From: an uncultured Dehalococcoidia bacterium
GTDB taxonomy: Bacteria; Chloroflexota; Dehalococcoidia; Lucifugimonadales; CAJWER01
NCBI GenBank assembly: GCA_958296115.1
Contig: OY282442.1
Span: 1,212,001 to 1,276,000, forward strand
Length of the DNA stretch: 64,000 nt
Direction: 5' to 3'
The notes under the pieces are model-generated. The model did not search any database, was not told the origin of the DNA, and worked only from the letters and a program-made list of their open reading frames with translations. Below are positions 19,103-27,164 of this stretch, piece by piece; position 1 is the stretch's first letter, and every line of letters begins with the position of its first letter. The position numbers and the translations under genes were made by a program.

Positions 19103-20053
19103 ATGGAAACGCAAGAGTTGAGGAGAATCCAAACAGTGGATGTGCATGACCTGTGGGGAGGCAATGAGAATGATGCGGGTTTTGCTTGCTGGCTGTCGAA
19201 CAACTTGGACCTGCTGGGTAGAGAGTTGTACATGGACCTGGAACTCGTCTGTCTGGAGCCAGGGAAGAGGGGCATTTGGTTCTGGAGCGCTATACTGGCG
19301 AAGGAGGTTGGCAGCGGTGTGAAAGCCGCCATCGTGGGACGACCGTCCACCTCCGACCACAACCATCTGTCGTATCTGCCCGGCTACGCTGCCGAGCACG
19401 ACGCCCGCATCCTGATCATGGTGTCGCCTAGGATCAGGGACGAGCATCATAAGGCCCTGGAGTGGCTCAACAGGAATACGGCCGATGAAATCGAGGTCTA
19501 CGGCGTTGAGGTGCGAGCCATAAAGATAGGCGACTCGCTCCCCGCCATCGATTTTCGCCCGGTCGTGGCACCCGATGCTTGGCACAGTCGAGGGGAGAGC
19601 TGGGCATGGAAGTACCGCGGCTTCTTCCAATCGCTGGCGGACGAACTGGACATAGAAGACCTCAACTTAAACACGACTGGCCCGTACACCAGTCACTGGC
19701 AGGCCAGGACTCATTTGGATGGCAGTATTAGCTACTATGCTTCCTTCGAGAGCGGACGCAAAGCCTGGGTGTATCTTTGGATCGCCACAGATGACTTGGA
19801 GAAGAACAGGCGGATATACGAGGCGCTGCGCAACTGTGCTTCAGATTTGGAGAGAGAACTAGACGGTGGGATAAAATGGATTGGACGGCGCGGACGAAGA
19901 TCGCAATTCAGCCTCGGCATATCCAAAGAGGGATCGATAGACGACTCGGACGAGAAGATTGACGATACCAGGGATTGGATGCTGGAATATATTCCCAAGT
20001 TCATGGACGCCGTCAATCCACGCCTTGAAAAGATATGGGAGACCCTTCAATGA
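19103..20053 (+). CDS. DUF4268-domain protein with degenerate nuclease-fold domain
   Basis: Unassigned 316-residue protein starting at the ATG after GAGGAGG (19090-19096). Residues 1-155 align along their length with the next gene and resemble a PD-(D/E)XK restriction-like fold. The catalytic positions are lost: where the neighbour has LDILAK and VIENELE, this protein has SAILAK and AIVGRPS. Residues 165-316 look like a DUF4268 domain (WKYRGFFQSLADEL, then the RIYEALRNCASDLEREL helix and the DWMLEYIPKFMDAV end). Its stop overlaps the next start as ATGA, so the two are translationally coupled. Possibly an inactive partner in a nuclease complex. Codon and base use is more AT-rich than in the gcv genes. 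Confidence 0.7.
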   Translation: METQELRRIQTVDVHDLWGGNENDAGFACWLSNNLDLLGRELYMDLELVCLEPGKRGIWFWSAILAKEVGSGVKAAIVGRPSTSDHNHLSYLPGYAAEHDARILIMVSPRIRDEHHKALEWLNRNTADEIEVYGVEVRAIKIGDSLPAIDFRPVVAPDAWHSRGESWAWKYRGFFQSLADELDIEDLNLNTTGPYTSHWQARTHLDGSISYYASFESGRKAWVYLWIATDDLEKNRRIYEALRNCASDLERELDGGIKWIGRRGRRSQFSLGISKEGSIDDSDEKIDDTRDWMLEYIPKFMDAVNPRLEKIWETLQ

Positions 20054-20517
20054 CAGGACCAGAGTCGGGGAACAAAGAATACGTGAACCTGCGAGAGGTC
20101 TGGCAAGACGAGGCCAGTGACTTCACACCTTGGCTTGCCCAAAACCTCGATCGGCTGGGCAAAGCGCTGAACATGGAGTTGGAGTTGTGCGGGACGGAAG
20201 CGCTCGCCGGGGACTTCCGTCTCGACATCCTTGCGAAAGACGGAAACGGCAAAGCGGTCGTCATCGAGAACGAGCTGGAGCCTACCTGGGACCACGGCCA
20301 CCTCGGCCAGCTCCTCACATACGCGGCGCACTTCAGCGCCAGAACCCTGATATGGGTTGCACCCTGGTTCAATGATGTGCAGCGCGCAGCCATCGAGTGG
20401 CTGAACCGGTGGACGGGCGAGAATATCAAGATATACGGCGTAGAGGTGCGCGTCTTGCGTATCGGCGATTCACCGCCCGCGCCCGAGTTCCATATAGCCG
20501 TCGGCCCCGGCTCATAG
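20050..20517 (+). CDS. Restriction-endonuclease-like protein (partner of DUF4268 gene)
   Basis: 155-residue single-domain protein. It keeps the nuclease-like core seen in DUF4268-linked and NucS-like proteins: the Asp in FRLDILAKDGNG, the acidic strand AVVIENELE, then HGHLGQLLTYAA and the AIEWLNRWTGENIKIYGVEV helix-strand. The expected Lys of (D/E)XK is replaced by Glu or Leu, as in several relatives, so activity is uncertain. It overlaps the upstream paralogue by four bases. The pair may be a defence or DNA-repair module; that is inference. Confidence 0.7.
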   Translation: MTGPESGNKEYVNLREVWQDEASDFTPWLAQNLDRLGKALNMELELCGTEALAGDFRLDILAKDGNGKAVVIENELEPTWDHGHLGQLLTYAAHFSARTLIWVAPWFNDVQRAAIEWLNRWTGENIKIYGVEVRVLRIGDSPPAPEFHIAVGPGS

Positions 20518-20558
20518 CCGAGACGAGCGTAGCGGCTTTCGATACGGAGGAGGGCGCC

Positions 20559-20915
20559 ATGGACCTCGTCGAGCTCATAGACCGCGCGCCTTGGCGGGAG
20601 GCGGTTACGTACCGGGACAGCTGGCCTCACGAGTACGTCCTCATCAAGAAGGACCAGCAGCAGGAGCTGCTGGACGCCGTGTGCGAGCGTTTCACGCGCG
20701 GCGAAGGGGTAACTTGCCGCTTCTTCAACCGCGTCAGCCCATACCTGTTCATCGGGGACTACAAGTACTGGCTGATGACCCCCTGCGCCGAGATAGACCT
20801 GTACGCCACTGAGGACGATTACGTGCTGAACCGCGCCATGCTCTACCACGACCGCAGGGACTTCTGGATCCGGGCGGGCGATACGGGCAGGCGCGAGGAC
20901 ACCCCAGCGCCTTGA
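20559..20915 (+). CDS. Hypothetical protein, 118 residues
   Basis: Family not recognised. The start is the ATG after a strong GGAGGAGGG (20546-20554). The product is soluble, acidic and aromatic-rich (WPHEYVLIKKDQQQELLD, CRFFNRVSPYLFIGDYKYW, VLNRAMLYHDRRDFWIR). There is no signal peptide or membrane segment. The WPHEYVLIKK and FIGDYKYW pieces recall small conserved proteins found near nuclease or toxin-antitoxin genes, but I cannot name a domain. It lies 41 bases after the nuclease-like gene in the same orientation, so it may belong to that accessory module. Confidence 0.65.
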   Translation: MDLVELIDRAPWREAVTYRDSWPHEYVLIKKDQQQELLDAVCERFTRGEGVTCRFFNRVSPYLFIGDYKYWLMTPCAEIDLYATEDDYVLNRAMLYHDRRDFWIRAGDTGRREDTPAP

Positions 20916-20981
20916 CGTGAAAGGCGCGCTTGGGCGAACATAACGGCGGCGGCGCCAATCCTGAGTCCAGGAGATGAGGCT

Positions 20982-22118
20982 ATGAAGACTAATGGAAACG
21001 GCCATCACAAGTCTTTGGTCGTCGTGCAGCTCTCTGGCGGCAACGACGCCCTCAACTCGGTCATACCCTACGCGAACCCGTTGTACTACGACTTTCGGCC
21101 CCACGTCCACATCGCCGAGGACGCCGCGCTGCCGCTGGACGACGAGCTTGGGCTGAACCCGAGCATGACGGCGATGAAGGGCCTGTGGGACGATGGCAAG
21201 CTGGCTGTCATCAACGGCATCGGCTACCCGAACCCGAACCGCTCCCACTTCCGCTCGATGGACGTCTGGCACACGGCGGAGAGCGAGAAGATAGGCGAGG
21301 AGGGATGGCTCGGCCAGGCCATCCGCGACCTGGACCCCGACAGCGAGAACGTGCTCACGGGCGTGAACTTCGGCCGCGGCCTGCCGAGGGCGCTGTACGC
21401 CAAGGGAGCGCCGGTGGCGTCGGTGGGCAACCTCGAGACCTACGGCCTATTCCCAGACATACAGGACGAGCGGCTGCGCGCCTACGCCCTCGACGCCTTC
21501 TCGCGCATGTACGGAGGCGAGGCCGGGGACAACGTAGCGCAGTTCATCAAGCAGACCGGCTCGGACGCGCTGAAGGGCGCCGACGTCCTTCGCACTGCCC
21601 CGCAGCAGTACTCGTCCAGCGTGGAGTACGCCGACAACCCCATCGCCCAGAACATGAAGTCGATCGCCCAGGTCATGACCGCCGACCTCGGAACGCGGGT
21701 CTATTACACGCAGCACGGCAGCTTCGACACGCACGCGGGCGAGCTCAAGAGCCATACCCGGCTCTGGAGCGAGGTCTCCGACGCCGTTGGGGACTTCATG
21801 GACGACCTGGACGAGCACGGGCTGGCGGACGATGCCGTCGTCTTCATGTTCTCGGAGTTCGGGCGGCGCATCAGGGACAACGGCGCGGGCACCGACCACG
21901 GCTCCGGCGGGGTCGCGTTCGCGCTCGGGGGCGCGGTGCGGGGCGGACTGTACGGCGAGTATCCGTCCTTGGACGAGGACAAGCAGCTGGAGGGCGACCT
22001 GCGCTTCAACAACGACTTCCGCAGCGCATACTCGACCATCCTCGACCGCTGGCTGGGACTGGACTCGGTTCCCATAACCAACGGAACCTACGAGCAGCAC
22101 GACTTCATCGCGAAGTAG
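20982..22118 (+). CDS. DUF1501-family protein
   Basis: Alkaline-phosphatase-superfamily-like DUF1501 protein, 378 residues. It begins with the family hallmark LVVVQLSGGNDALNSVIPY. Later pieces are NPNRSHFRSMDVWHTA, YYTQHGSFDTHAGELKSH, VVFMFSEFGRRIRDN and GTDHGSGGVAFALGG, the conserved Asp/His-rich core. Most relatives are Tat-exported and paired with a DUF1800 gene. Here no signal peptide is visible and no DUF1800 gene adjoins. The biochemical role of the family is not established. Confidence 0.9.
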   Translation: MKTNGNGHHKSLVVVQLSGGNDALNSVIPYANPLYYDFRPHVHIAEDAALPLDDELGLNPSMTAMKGLWDDGKLAVINGIGYPNPNRSHFRSMDVWHTAESEKIGEEGWLGQAIRDLDPDSENVLTGVNFGRGLPRALYAKGAPVASVGNLETYGLFPDIQDERLRAYALDAFSRMYGGEAGDNVAQFIKQTGSDALKGADVLRTAPQQYSSSVEYADNPIAQNMKSIAQVMTADLGTRVYYTQHGSFDTHAGELKSHTRLWSEVSDAVGDFMDDLDEHGLADDAVVFMFSEFGRRIRDNGAGTDHGSGGVAFALGGAVRGGLYGEYPSLDEDKQLEGDLRFNNDFRSAYSTILDRWLGLDSVPITNGTYEQHDFIAK

Positions 22119-22228
22119 GGATCCGAGCAGTGCATAGGTAGATTGCGGATTCACGGCGCTTCTACTTGGGATTGGACTTACACAGCTCGGATTCGCTATT
22201 ATGTGCTATGAGGCATAAGGAGGTTAGC

Positions 22229-22441
22229 ATGGGAAAGGACAGGCCGGAGGCTGAGGCCACGGACGAAAAGGGTGGGGCAGTGGACGCGCTCCTAGACCCA
22301 GAGCGCAAAGCTGGCGCCGACTGGTTCACCAAGCTCGTCCGAGTAGAGAGGGCCAAGGCTTTCCGACGCGAGGCTCAGACAGCGAGGAAGGGCAAGCCGA
22401 TCACGTTCTCCGGGACCGGCCGTCGACTGAGGTCGGACTAG
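22229..22441 (+). CDS. Small basic/acidic protein upstream of the Clp-fold protease
   Basis: 70-residue protein of unknown function. The start at 22229 follows AAGGAGG at the ideal distance; an upstream in-frame ATG at 22208 has no such site. The sequence is hydrophilic, with an acidic N-terminal half and a Lys/Arg-rich C-terminal half (AKAFRREAQTARKGKPITFSG). It ends three bases before the protease gene, so the two are almost certainly co-translated. It may be an adaptor, inhibitor or partner of that protease; this rests only on adjacency. Confidence 0.65.
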   Translation: MGKDRPEAEATDEKGGAVDALLDPERKAGADWFTKLVRVERAKAFRREAQTARKGKPITFSGTGRRLRSD

Positions 22442-22444
22442 CTG

Positions 22445-23320
22445 ATGCCTACGGAGAATCCAGACAGCCTCTCCGCCATACCGCCACAGAGCCCTGTCTA
22501 TCACGCGCAACGGGCCGACCAGTACGACCGTCAAGGGTTGATCCGGCAATACGAAGAAAAACATTCGTGTCGCTTGGTTGTGATGATCGACCCCATAATC
22601 AATCGAGGCGTCACGTTGTTCGAGGAGCTCATCTACGACGCCGACCCTAAAGAGGACCTTCATCTCCTACTTCACTCTCCTGGGGGCAATGGAGAGATTG
22701 CGATCCGTATAGCGCGCGCCGCCCAGTCGCGGTGCAAAGAATTGACTGTCATTGTCCCCGACCAAGCCAAGAGCGCCGCGACGCTCTTGTGCTTGGGCGC
22801 TAACCATATCATGATGGGGGCTGCAAGCGACCTTGGTCCGATTGACCCACAGTTCTTAATAAATGAAGAGTGGGTGGCAGCCAAAGATATTATAGCCGCG
22901 GTTGACGATGCGGCGGAGAAAGTCAAGGAGTATCAGGAAACATATCCTGTCTATGCTTCGTTGCTGAGTGACATCACGGCTCTCATGCTGCAACAAGCAC
23001 GCTCGGCGCTTGATCGCACATCTGATCAGCTAGAAGAGGCGCTGAAGAGCAATCCAGACCGCCAACCCCAAGAAGTCAAGCGGCTAAAGGATAAACTCAA
23101 AGGCCCTATGATCGAGCGCCCGGCCGCACATGCCGCCTTGTTCAGCGCGGATGATGCTCTTGAAGCTGGGTTGCCCGTAATCAAAGCAGACCCCTCTGGA
23201 AAACAGTGGCAACTCATATGGCGTTTGTGGACCAAGTACTTCGCATTAGGCTCGAAACTCTATTCCGGTGTCTATGAGAACGCCCGCGTCTCACAGATAG
23301 GCTTCGACGAATACGCCTGA
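22445..23320 (+). CDS. SDH-type Clp-fold serine protease
   Basis: Cytosolic ClpP/crotonase-fold serine protease of the serine dehydrogenase proteinase type, 291 residues. The oxyanion-hole glycines lie in LLHSPGGNG (about 76-83). The nucleophile is Ser110 in DQAKSAATLLCLGAN, and the GPIDPQ motif at 131-136 is diagnostic of this group. No signal peptide or membrane anchor is present, unlike SppA. The C-terminal half is helical (LLSDITALMLQQARSAL) and probably mediates assembly. It follows a 70-residue gene by three bases. The region is more AT-rich than its surroundings, which suggests acquisition. Confidence 0.85.
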   Translation: MPTENPDSLSAIPPQSPVYHAQRADQYDRQGLIRQYEEKHSCRLVVMIDPIINRGVTLFEELIYDADPKEDLHLLLHSPGGNGEIAIRIARAAQSRCKELTVIVPDQAKSAATLLCLGANHIMMGAASDLGPIDPQFLINEEWVAAKDIIAAVDDAAEKVKEYQETYPVYASLLSDITALMLQQARSALDRTSDQLEEALKSNPDRQPQEVKRLKDKLKGPMIERPAAHAALFSADDALEAGLPVIKADPSGKQWQLIWRLWTKYFALGSKLYSGVYENARVSQIGFDEYA

Positions 23321-23347
23321 AGGGTCCGCCGCTCTGAAATAGGTGCG

Positions 23348-23388
23348 CTCCCTCGCTGATAATTGCTACGCTGGTAGTTTCGAGGGAG
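23348..23388 (+). promoter_or_regulatory. Inverted repeat covering the ribosome site of the ABC exporter gene
   Basis: CTCCCTCG (23348-23355) is complementary to CGAGGGAG (23381-23388), with a 25-base loop containing GATAAT. The right arm includes the GAGGGAG ribosome-binding site for the ATG at 23399, so folding would hide it. If the loop GATAAT is the -10 box, the left arm is not transcribed and the repeat would instead be a protein-binding site. Confidence 0.4.
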
Positions 23389-23398
23389 ACTCCTGCGT

Positions 23399-25180
23399 AT
23401 GCTGCGGATCCTCTGGCGGATAGTCATATACGCCCTCAGGCACAAGACTCTCTTCGTTATCGCCTACGTTGCGATGGCTGGGAGCATCTGCGCCCTGCTG
23501 GTCATCCCCAGGTTGCTGGGCAGCGCTATAGACACCGCGCTGGAGGGTGGCGCGCGGGCCCAGCTGCTCCTGCAAGCCGGCGTCATCATCGCCATGGCGG
23601 CAGTCCGGGGAGCGATGATGTACATTGACGACTACACCTCCGAGATAGTGGTAGAGCGGGTCGGACGCGAGATCAGGACCGACCTCTTCCACAAGCTCCA
23701 GAGCCTCAGCTACGGCTTCCACGACCAGCAGCGCACCGGAGACCTGATGTCTAGGGCGACCGCGGACGTGGACTCGGTCAGGGTCTTCCCGATATGGGGG
23801 CTGGGCGAGTTCGCCTTCATGACAATCCTCGTTATCGCCGCGTCGGCGCTGATGCTGACGATGAACCTGCGGCTTGGCTTGGCGGTCCTCGTCTTCATGG
23901 CCTTCGTCATATGGCGGTCCGCCGCCGACATACCCGTCATGGTCGGCCTGTACCGGCAGGGTCAGGACGCCATAGGCCGGATGGCGACGGTGGTGCAAGA
24001 GGCCCTCACGGGCATCCGCGTGGTCAAGGCTTTCGGCGGGCAGGCTCTGGAGCGGGCCAAGTTCCAGCAGACCGCCGCGGACGCCAGAGACTACCACTCC
24101 GCCGCTTCGAAGAAGTCAGTCAACCGCCAGGCGCTGAGCGCCCTCGTGATGAACGCCGCCATCATCGCGATAATCGGGCTCGGCGCCCAGGAGATACTGT
24201 CGGGGCGCCTCTCCCCCGGCGGCATGGCGGCCTTCCTCCTGTACATGGGCTTCCTGGCCCAGCCCATCCGAATGGCAGGGCACGCCCTGGTGATGGCATC
24301 GAGCGCCAGGGCGGCGGGCGAGCGCGTCTTCGAGATCATCGACGCAGAGTCGCCCGTCGAGGAGCGGCGGGGGGCCGTGTCTATGCCGAGGGCCAGCGGA
24401 CACGTCCGGTTCGAGGGGGTCTCCTTCAGGTACGGCGAGCGGGCCCCGGCGCTCTACGAGGTGAGCTTCGAGATCGAGCCGGGCCAGATGGTCGCGCTCC
24501 TCGGAGCGGCCGGCTCCGGCAAGACGTCCCTCGCACACCTGATACCCCGCTTCTACGAGGTTACCAGGGGCCGCGTCCTGATCGACGGCCTCGACGTGCG
24601 GGACGTAACGCTGGCGTCGCTGCGCGGCAACGTCGGAATCGTGCTCCAGGAGTCCTTCGCCTTCGCCTCGACCATCAAGGACAACATCGGGTACGGGCTG
24701 GACGACCCGGATATAGAGGACATAATCGCAGCCTCGAAGACCGCCCAGCTTCACGACTTCGTGGATGCGCTGCCAGACGGATACGACACCTGGGTCGGGG
24801 AGCGCGGCATAACGCTGTCGGGAGGGCAGCGGCAGCGGCTAGGCATCGCCAGGACCCTGCTCACCGACCCGCCCATCCTGATACTGGACGACTCCACGTC
24901 CAGCGTCGACGTGGGGACCGAGTACAGGCTGCAGGAGGCGTTGTCCCGCGTAATCGAGGGCCGGACCACGTTCGTGATAGCCCACCGGCTTTCGACTGTG
25001 CGGCGCGCCGACCTGGTGCTGGTCCTGGACGGCGGCAGGATAGTCGAGCGGGGGACCCACGCCGAGCTGATGGCGCGGGGCGGGTACTATCGGCGCATTC
25101 ACGACCTCCAGCTCGCCCCCGCTGGCGGAGACGCGGAAGCCGCGCCGCATGGAGCGGACGAAGTGAGCGAGGCGCGCTGA
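23399..25180 (+). CDS. ABC exporter half-transporter (subunit 1)
   Basis: Fused membrane and ATP-binding domain protein of the multidrug/lipid exporter type, 593 residues. Six membrane helices occupy about residues 15-310 with the coupling-helix region ATVVQEALTGIRVVKAFG. The nucleotide-binding domain has Walker A GAAGSGKTS, signature LSGGQRQRLGIA, Walker B ILILDDS and switch AHRLS. The residue after Walker B is Asp, not the usual catalytic Glu (DDS), so this site is probably degenerate. The stop overlaps the next start (TGATG), forming a heterodimeric pair. Confidence 0.92.
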   Translation: MLRILWRIVIYALRHKTLFVIAYVAMAGSICALLVIPRLLGSAIDTALEGGARAQLLLQAGVIIAMAAVRGAMMYIDDYTSEIVVERVGREIRTDLFHKLQSLSYGFHDQQRTGDLMSRATADVDSVRVFPIWGLGEFAFMTILVIAASALMLTMNLRLGLAVLVFMAFVIWRSAADIPVMVGLYRQGQDAIGRMATVVQEALTGIRVVKAFGGQALERAKFQQTAADARDYHSAASKKSVNRQALSALVMNAAIIAIIGLGAQEILSGRLSPGGMAAFLLYMGFLAQPIRMAGHALVMASSARAAGERVFEIIDAESPVEERRGAVSMPRASGHVRFEGVSFRYGERAPALYEVSFEIEPGQMVALLGAAGSGKTSLAHLIPRFYEVTRGRVLIDGLDVRDVTLASLRGNVGIVLQESFAFASTIKDNIGYGLDDPDIEDIIAASKTAQLHDFVDALPDGYDTWVGERGITLSGGQRQRLGIARTLLTDPPILILDDSTSSVDVGTEYRLQEALSRVIEGRTTFVIAHRLSTVRRADLVLVLDGGRIVERGTHAELMARGGYYRRIHDLQLAPAGGDAEAAPHGADEVSEAR

Positions 25181-27006
25181 TGGCTGCCAAAGGTCAAGCG
25201 TCGGAGCGCCGCAGGTCCGAATACATCCACCTCGACGACACGGCGGAGGTCGGCCAGTTCGAGGCGGTCAGGAACGTGGCGAGGCTGTTTGGCCTGCTGA
25301 TGGCCTACAAGAGGCAGGCCGCCCTCGCCGCGATGGTCAAGGCCGTATATATACTCTCTCTGGTCGCCATACCCTGGGTCATAAGGCTGCTCATCGACGA
25401 CTACGTTACCAAGGGCAGGCCCGTCTCGGAGATGGCGCCCCTGCTGCTCGTGCTGGCCGGCCTGGCCGCCATCCAGTACGTCTCTCAGCGCGCCAACGGG
25501 CTGCTGCTGTTGAGGCTGGGCCACGGGCTGCTGTATGACCTGCGGGTCGCCGTGTTCAACCAGCTGCTGCGGCTGTCCATGACGTTCTACGACCGCAACC
25601 AGGTTGGGCGCGTCATGTCCCGCGCGCAGAGCGACGTCCAGCAGGTCCAGGGCGTGATGAGCGCCGGCTTCCAGGCATTCAGCGAGCTGTTCGTACTTAT
25701 CGGCGTGGCGGGCGGAATGCTGGCCATGGACATCAGGCTCGGACTGATCTCGCTCGTCTCGGTCGTACTGATATTCCCAGTCGTCATCTTCTGGCAGAAG
25801 TACGCGCGGGCCGCCTACATCAAGGCGCGTCAGACCGTGGCGGACGTGAACGCGCGGCTGCAGGAGAACCTGACCGCCGTCCGGGTAGTCCAGAGCCTCG
25901 GCCGCGAGCAGGCGAACATGCGAGGCTTCGATGAAGCCAACAGGGCGAGCGAGAGAGCCAACATCGAGGCGACCAAGTTCGGCGCGGCGCTGATGCCCTC
26001 CGTCGAAGCCCTCAACGCCATCGGCCTTGCCCTGGTGATCTCCGTCGGCGGCATGATGACGCTTGCAGGCTCCCTGGAGGTGGGAGTCCTGGTAGCTTTC
26101 TCCCTCTACATAACCCGCTTCTTCGAGCCTGTCGAGAGGATCGCCCACGAGTACAATGTGCTCCAGCGCGCCATCGCATCCACCGCGCGCATCTTCGAGA
26201 TACTGGACATCGAGCCCCTCCTCCAAGACAAGCCCGGCGCAAAGGCGCTGCCCACGATAAAGGGCGCGGTCCGTTACGACGGCGTGAGCTTCCACTACGC
26301 GGAGGGGTCGCCCGTGCTGCGGGGCATAGATCTGGAAATCGAGCCCGGCGAGACGGTGGCCCTCGTCGGTCCCACCGGCGCCGGCAAGACTACCCTCGTA
26401 TCCCTCCTCATGCGCTTCTACGACGTGAAGCGGGGTAGGATAACCATAGACGGCCGCGACATACGCGACGTCACCATGGCGTCGCTTTCGGGTCAGATGG
26501 GCGTGGTCCTCCAGGAGCCTCACCTGTTCGCGGGCACGGTAGCCGAGAACATCAGGTACAGCCACGCCGAGGCTTCGGACGACGACTTGGCAAGGGCCGC
26601 CCGGGCCGTGGGCATCCACGACTTCATAACGCGCCTGGAGAAGGGATACGACACGCCGATAGAAGAGGGCGGCAGCAACCTGAGCGTGGGCCAGCGGCAG
26701 CTGGTCAGCTTCGCCAGGGCGCTGGTGGCCGACCCGCGCATCCTCATACTGGACGAGGCCACCGCCAACATCGACACGGAGAGCGAGATGCTGGTCCAGA
26801 AGGCGCTGAAGGAGTTGCTGAGGGACCGCACCGCGCTGGTGATAGCCCATCGGCTCTCCACGATTCGGGACGCCGACCGCATCGTGGCCCTGGAAGACGG
26901 CCGGGTCGCCGAGCGGGGAACCCACGACGAGCTCGCCGCCAACGCCGGCCTCTACGCCAAGCTTCTCTCATACAGCGACGCCGCCGCCGAGCGCTCCGGC
27001 TCGTAG
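25180..27006 (+). CDS. ABC exporter half-transporter (subunit 2)
   Basis: Partner half-transporter of 608 residues, coupled to the preceding gene by a one-base overlap. It has a hydrophilic N-terminal extension of about 35 residues, six helices, then the ATPase domain with Walker A GPTGAGKTT, Walker B ILILDEA with the catalytic Glu, and switch AHRLS. Its signature reads LSVGQRQL in place of LSGGQ. With subunit 1 this gives one canonical and one degenerate ATP site, as in BmrCD/TM287-288-type heterodimers. The substrate is unknown. Confidence 0.92.
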   Translation: MAAKGQASERRRSEYIHLDDTAEVGQFEAVRNVARLFGLLMAYKRQAALAAMVKAVYILSLVAIPWVIRLLIDDYVTKGRPVSEMAPLLLVLAGLAAIQYVSQRANGLLLLRLGHGLLYDLRVAVFNQLLRLSMTFYDRNQVGRVMSRAQSDVQQVQGVMSAGFQAFSELFVLIGVAGGMLAMDIRLGLISLVSVVLIFPVVIFWQKYARAAYIKARQTVADVNARLQENLTAVRVVQSLGREQANMRGFDEANRASERANIEATKFGAALMPSVEALNAIGLALVISVGGMMTLAGSLEVGVLVAFSLYITRFFEPVERIAHEYNVLQRAIASTARIFEILDIEPLLQDKPGAKALPTIKGAVRYDGVSFHYAEGSPVLRGIDLEIEPGETVALVGPTGAGKTTLVSLLMRFYDVKRGRITIDGRDIRDVTMASLSGQMGVVLQEPHLFAGTVAENIRYSHAEASDDDLARAARAVGIHDFITRLEKGYDTPIEEGGSNLSVGQRQLVSFARALVADPRILILDEATANIDTESEMLVQKALKELLRDRTALVIAHRLSTIRDADRIVALEDGRVAERGTHDELAANAGLYAKLLSYSDAAAERSGS

Positions 27007-27072
27007 CCCGGCGGCTATTCCAGCGCCGACAGAGCCACGCAGATCCAGGAGCCCACCAGACCCACCAAACTG

Positions 27073-27087
27073 AAATTGGCTCAATTT
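27073..27087. promoter_or_regulatory. AAATTG-GCT-CAATTT palindrome upstream of lexA promoter
   Basis: A 6-3-6 perfect palindrome in a short AT-rich patch between the ABC exporter and the lexA -35 box. It could be a repressor site or a weak terminator stem; no T-run follows. Confidence 0.35.
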
Positions 27088-27098
27088 GGCCGGTAGTG

Positions 27099-27127
27099 TT
27101 GACACCGCGGAGCGGGTATGGTACATT
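27099..27127 (+). promoter_or_regulatory. Predicted lexA promoter
   Basis: TTGACA (27099-27104) is separated by 17 bases from TACATT (27122-27127). Transcription would begin near 27134, inside the predicted LexA operator and about 30 bases before the lexA start codon. Confidence 0.7.
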
Positions 27128-27132
27128 TGTTT

Positions 27133-27146
27133 CGTACAGAAGTACG
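27133..27146. promoter_or_regulatory. Putative LexA operator (SOS box variant)
   Basis: CGTAC-AGAA-GTACG is a perfect 5-4-5 palindrome. It has the geometry of the Gram-positive SOS box CGAAC-N4-GTTCG but with A/T swapped at the third arm position. It sits on the predicted transcription start of lexA, the right place for autorepression. I did not see a second identical copy in this window. Confidence 0.6.
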
Positions 27147-27164
27147 CGGCAGGGAGAATACAAC

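Noticed and set aside
23794-27006. Apparent 1070-codon open frame over both exporter genes
   Set aside because: Its first 462 codons lie out of frame with the first exporter and give Arg/Gly/Pro-rich, low-complexity protein. Only the part from 25180 is the true second exporter.
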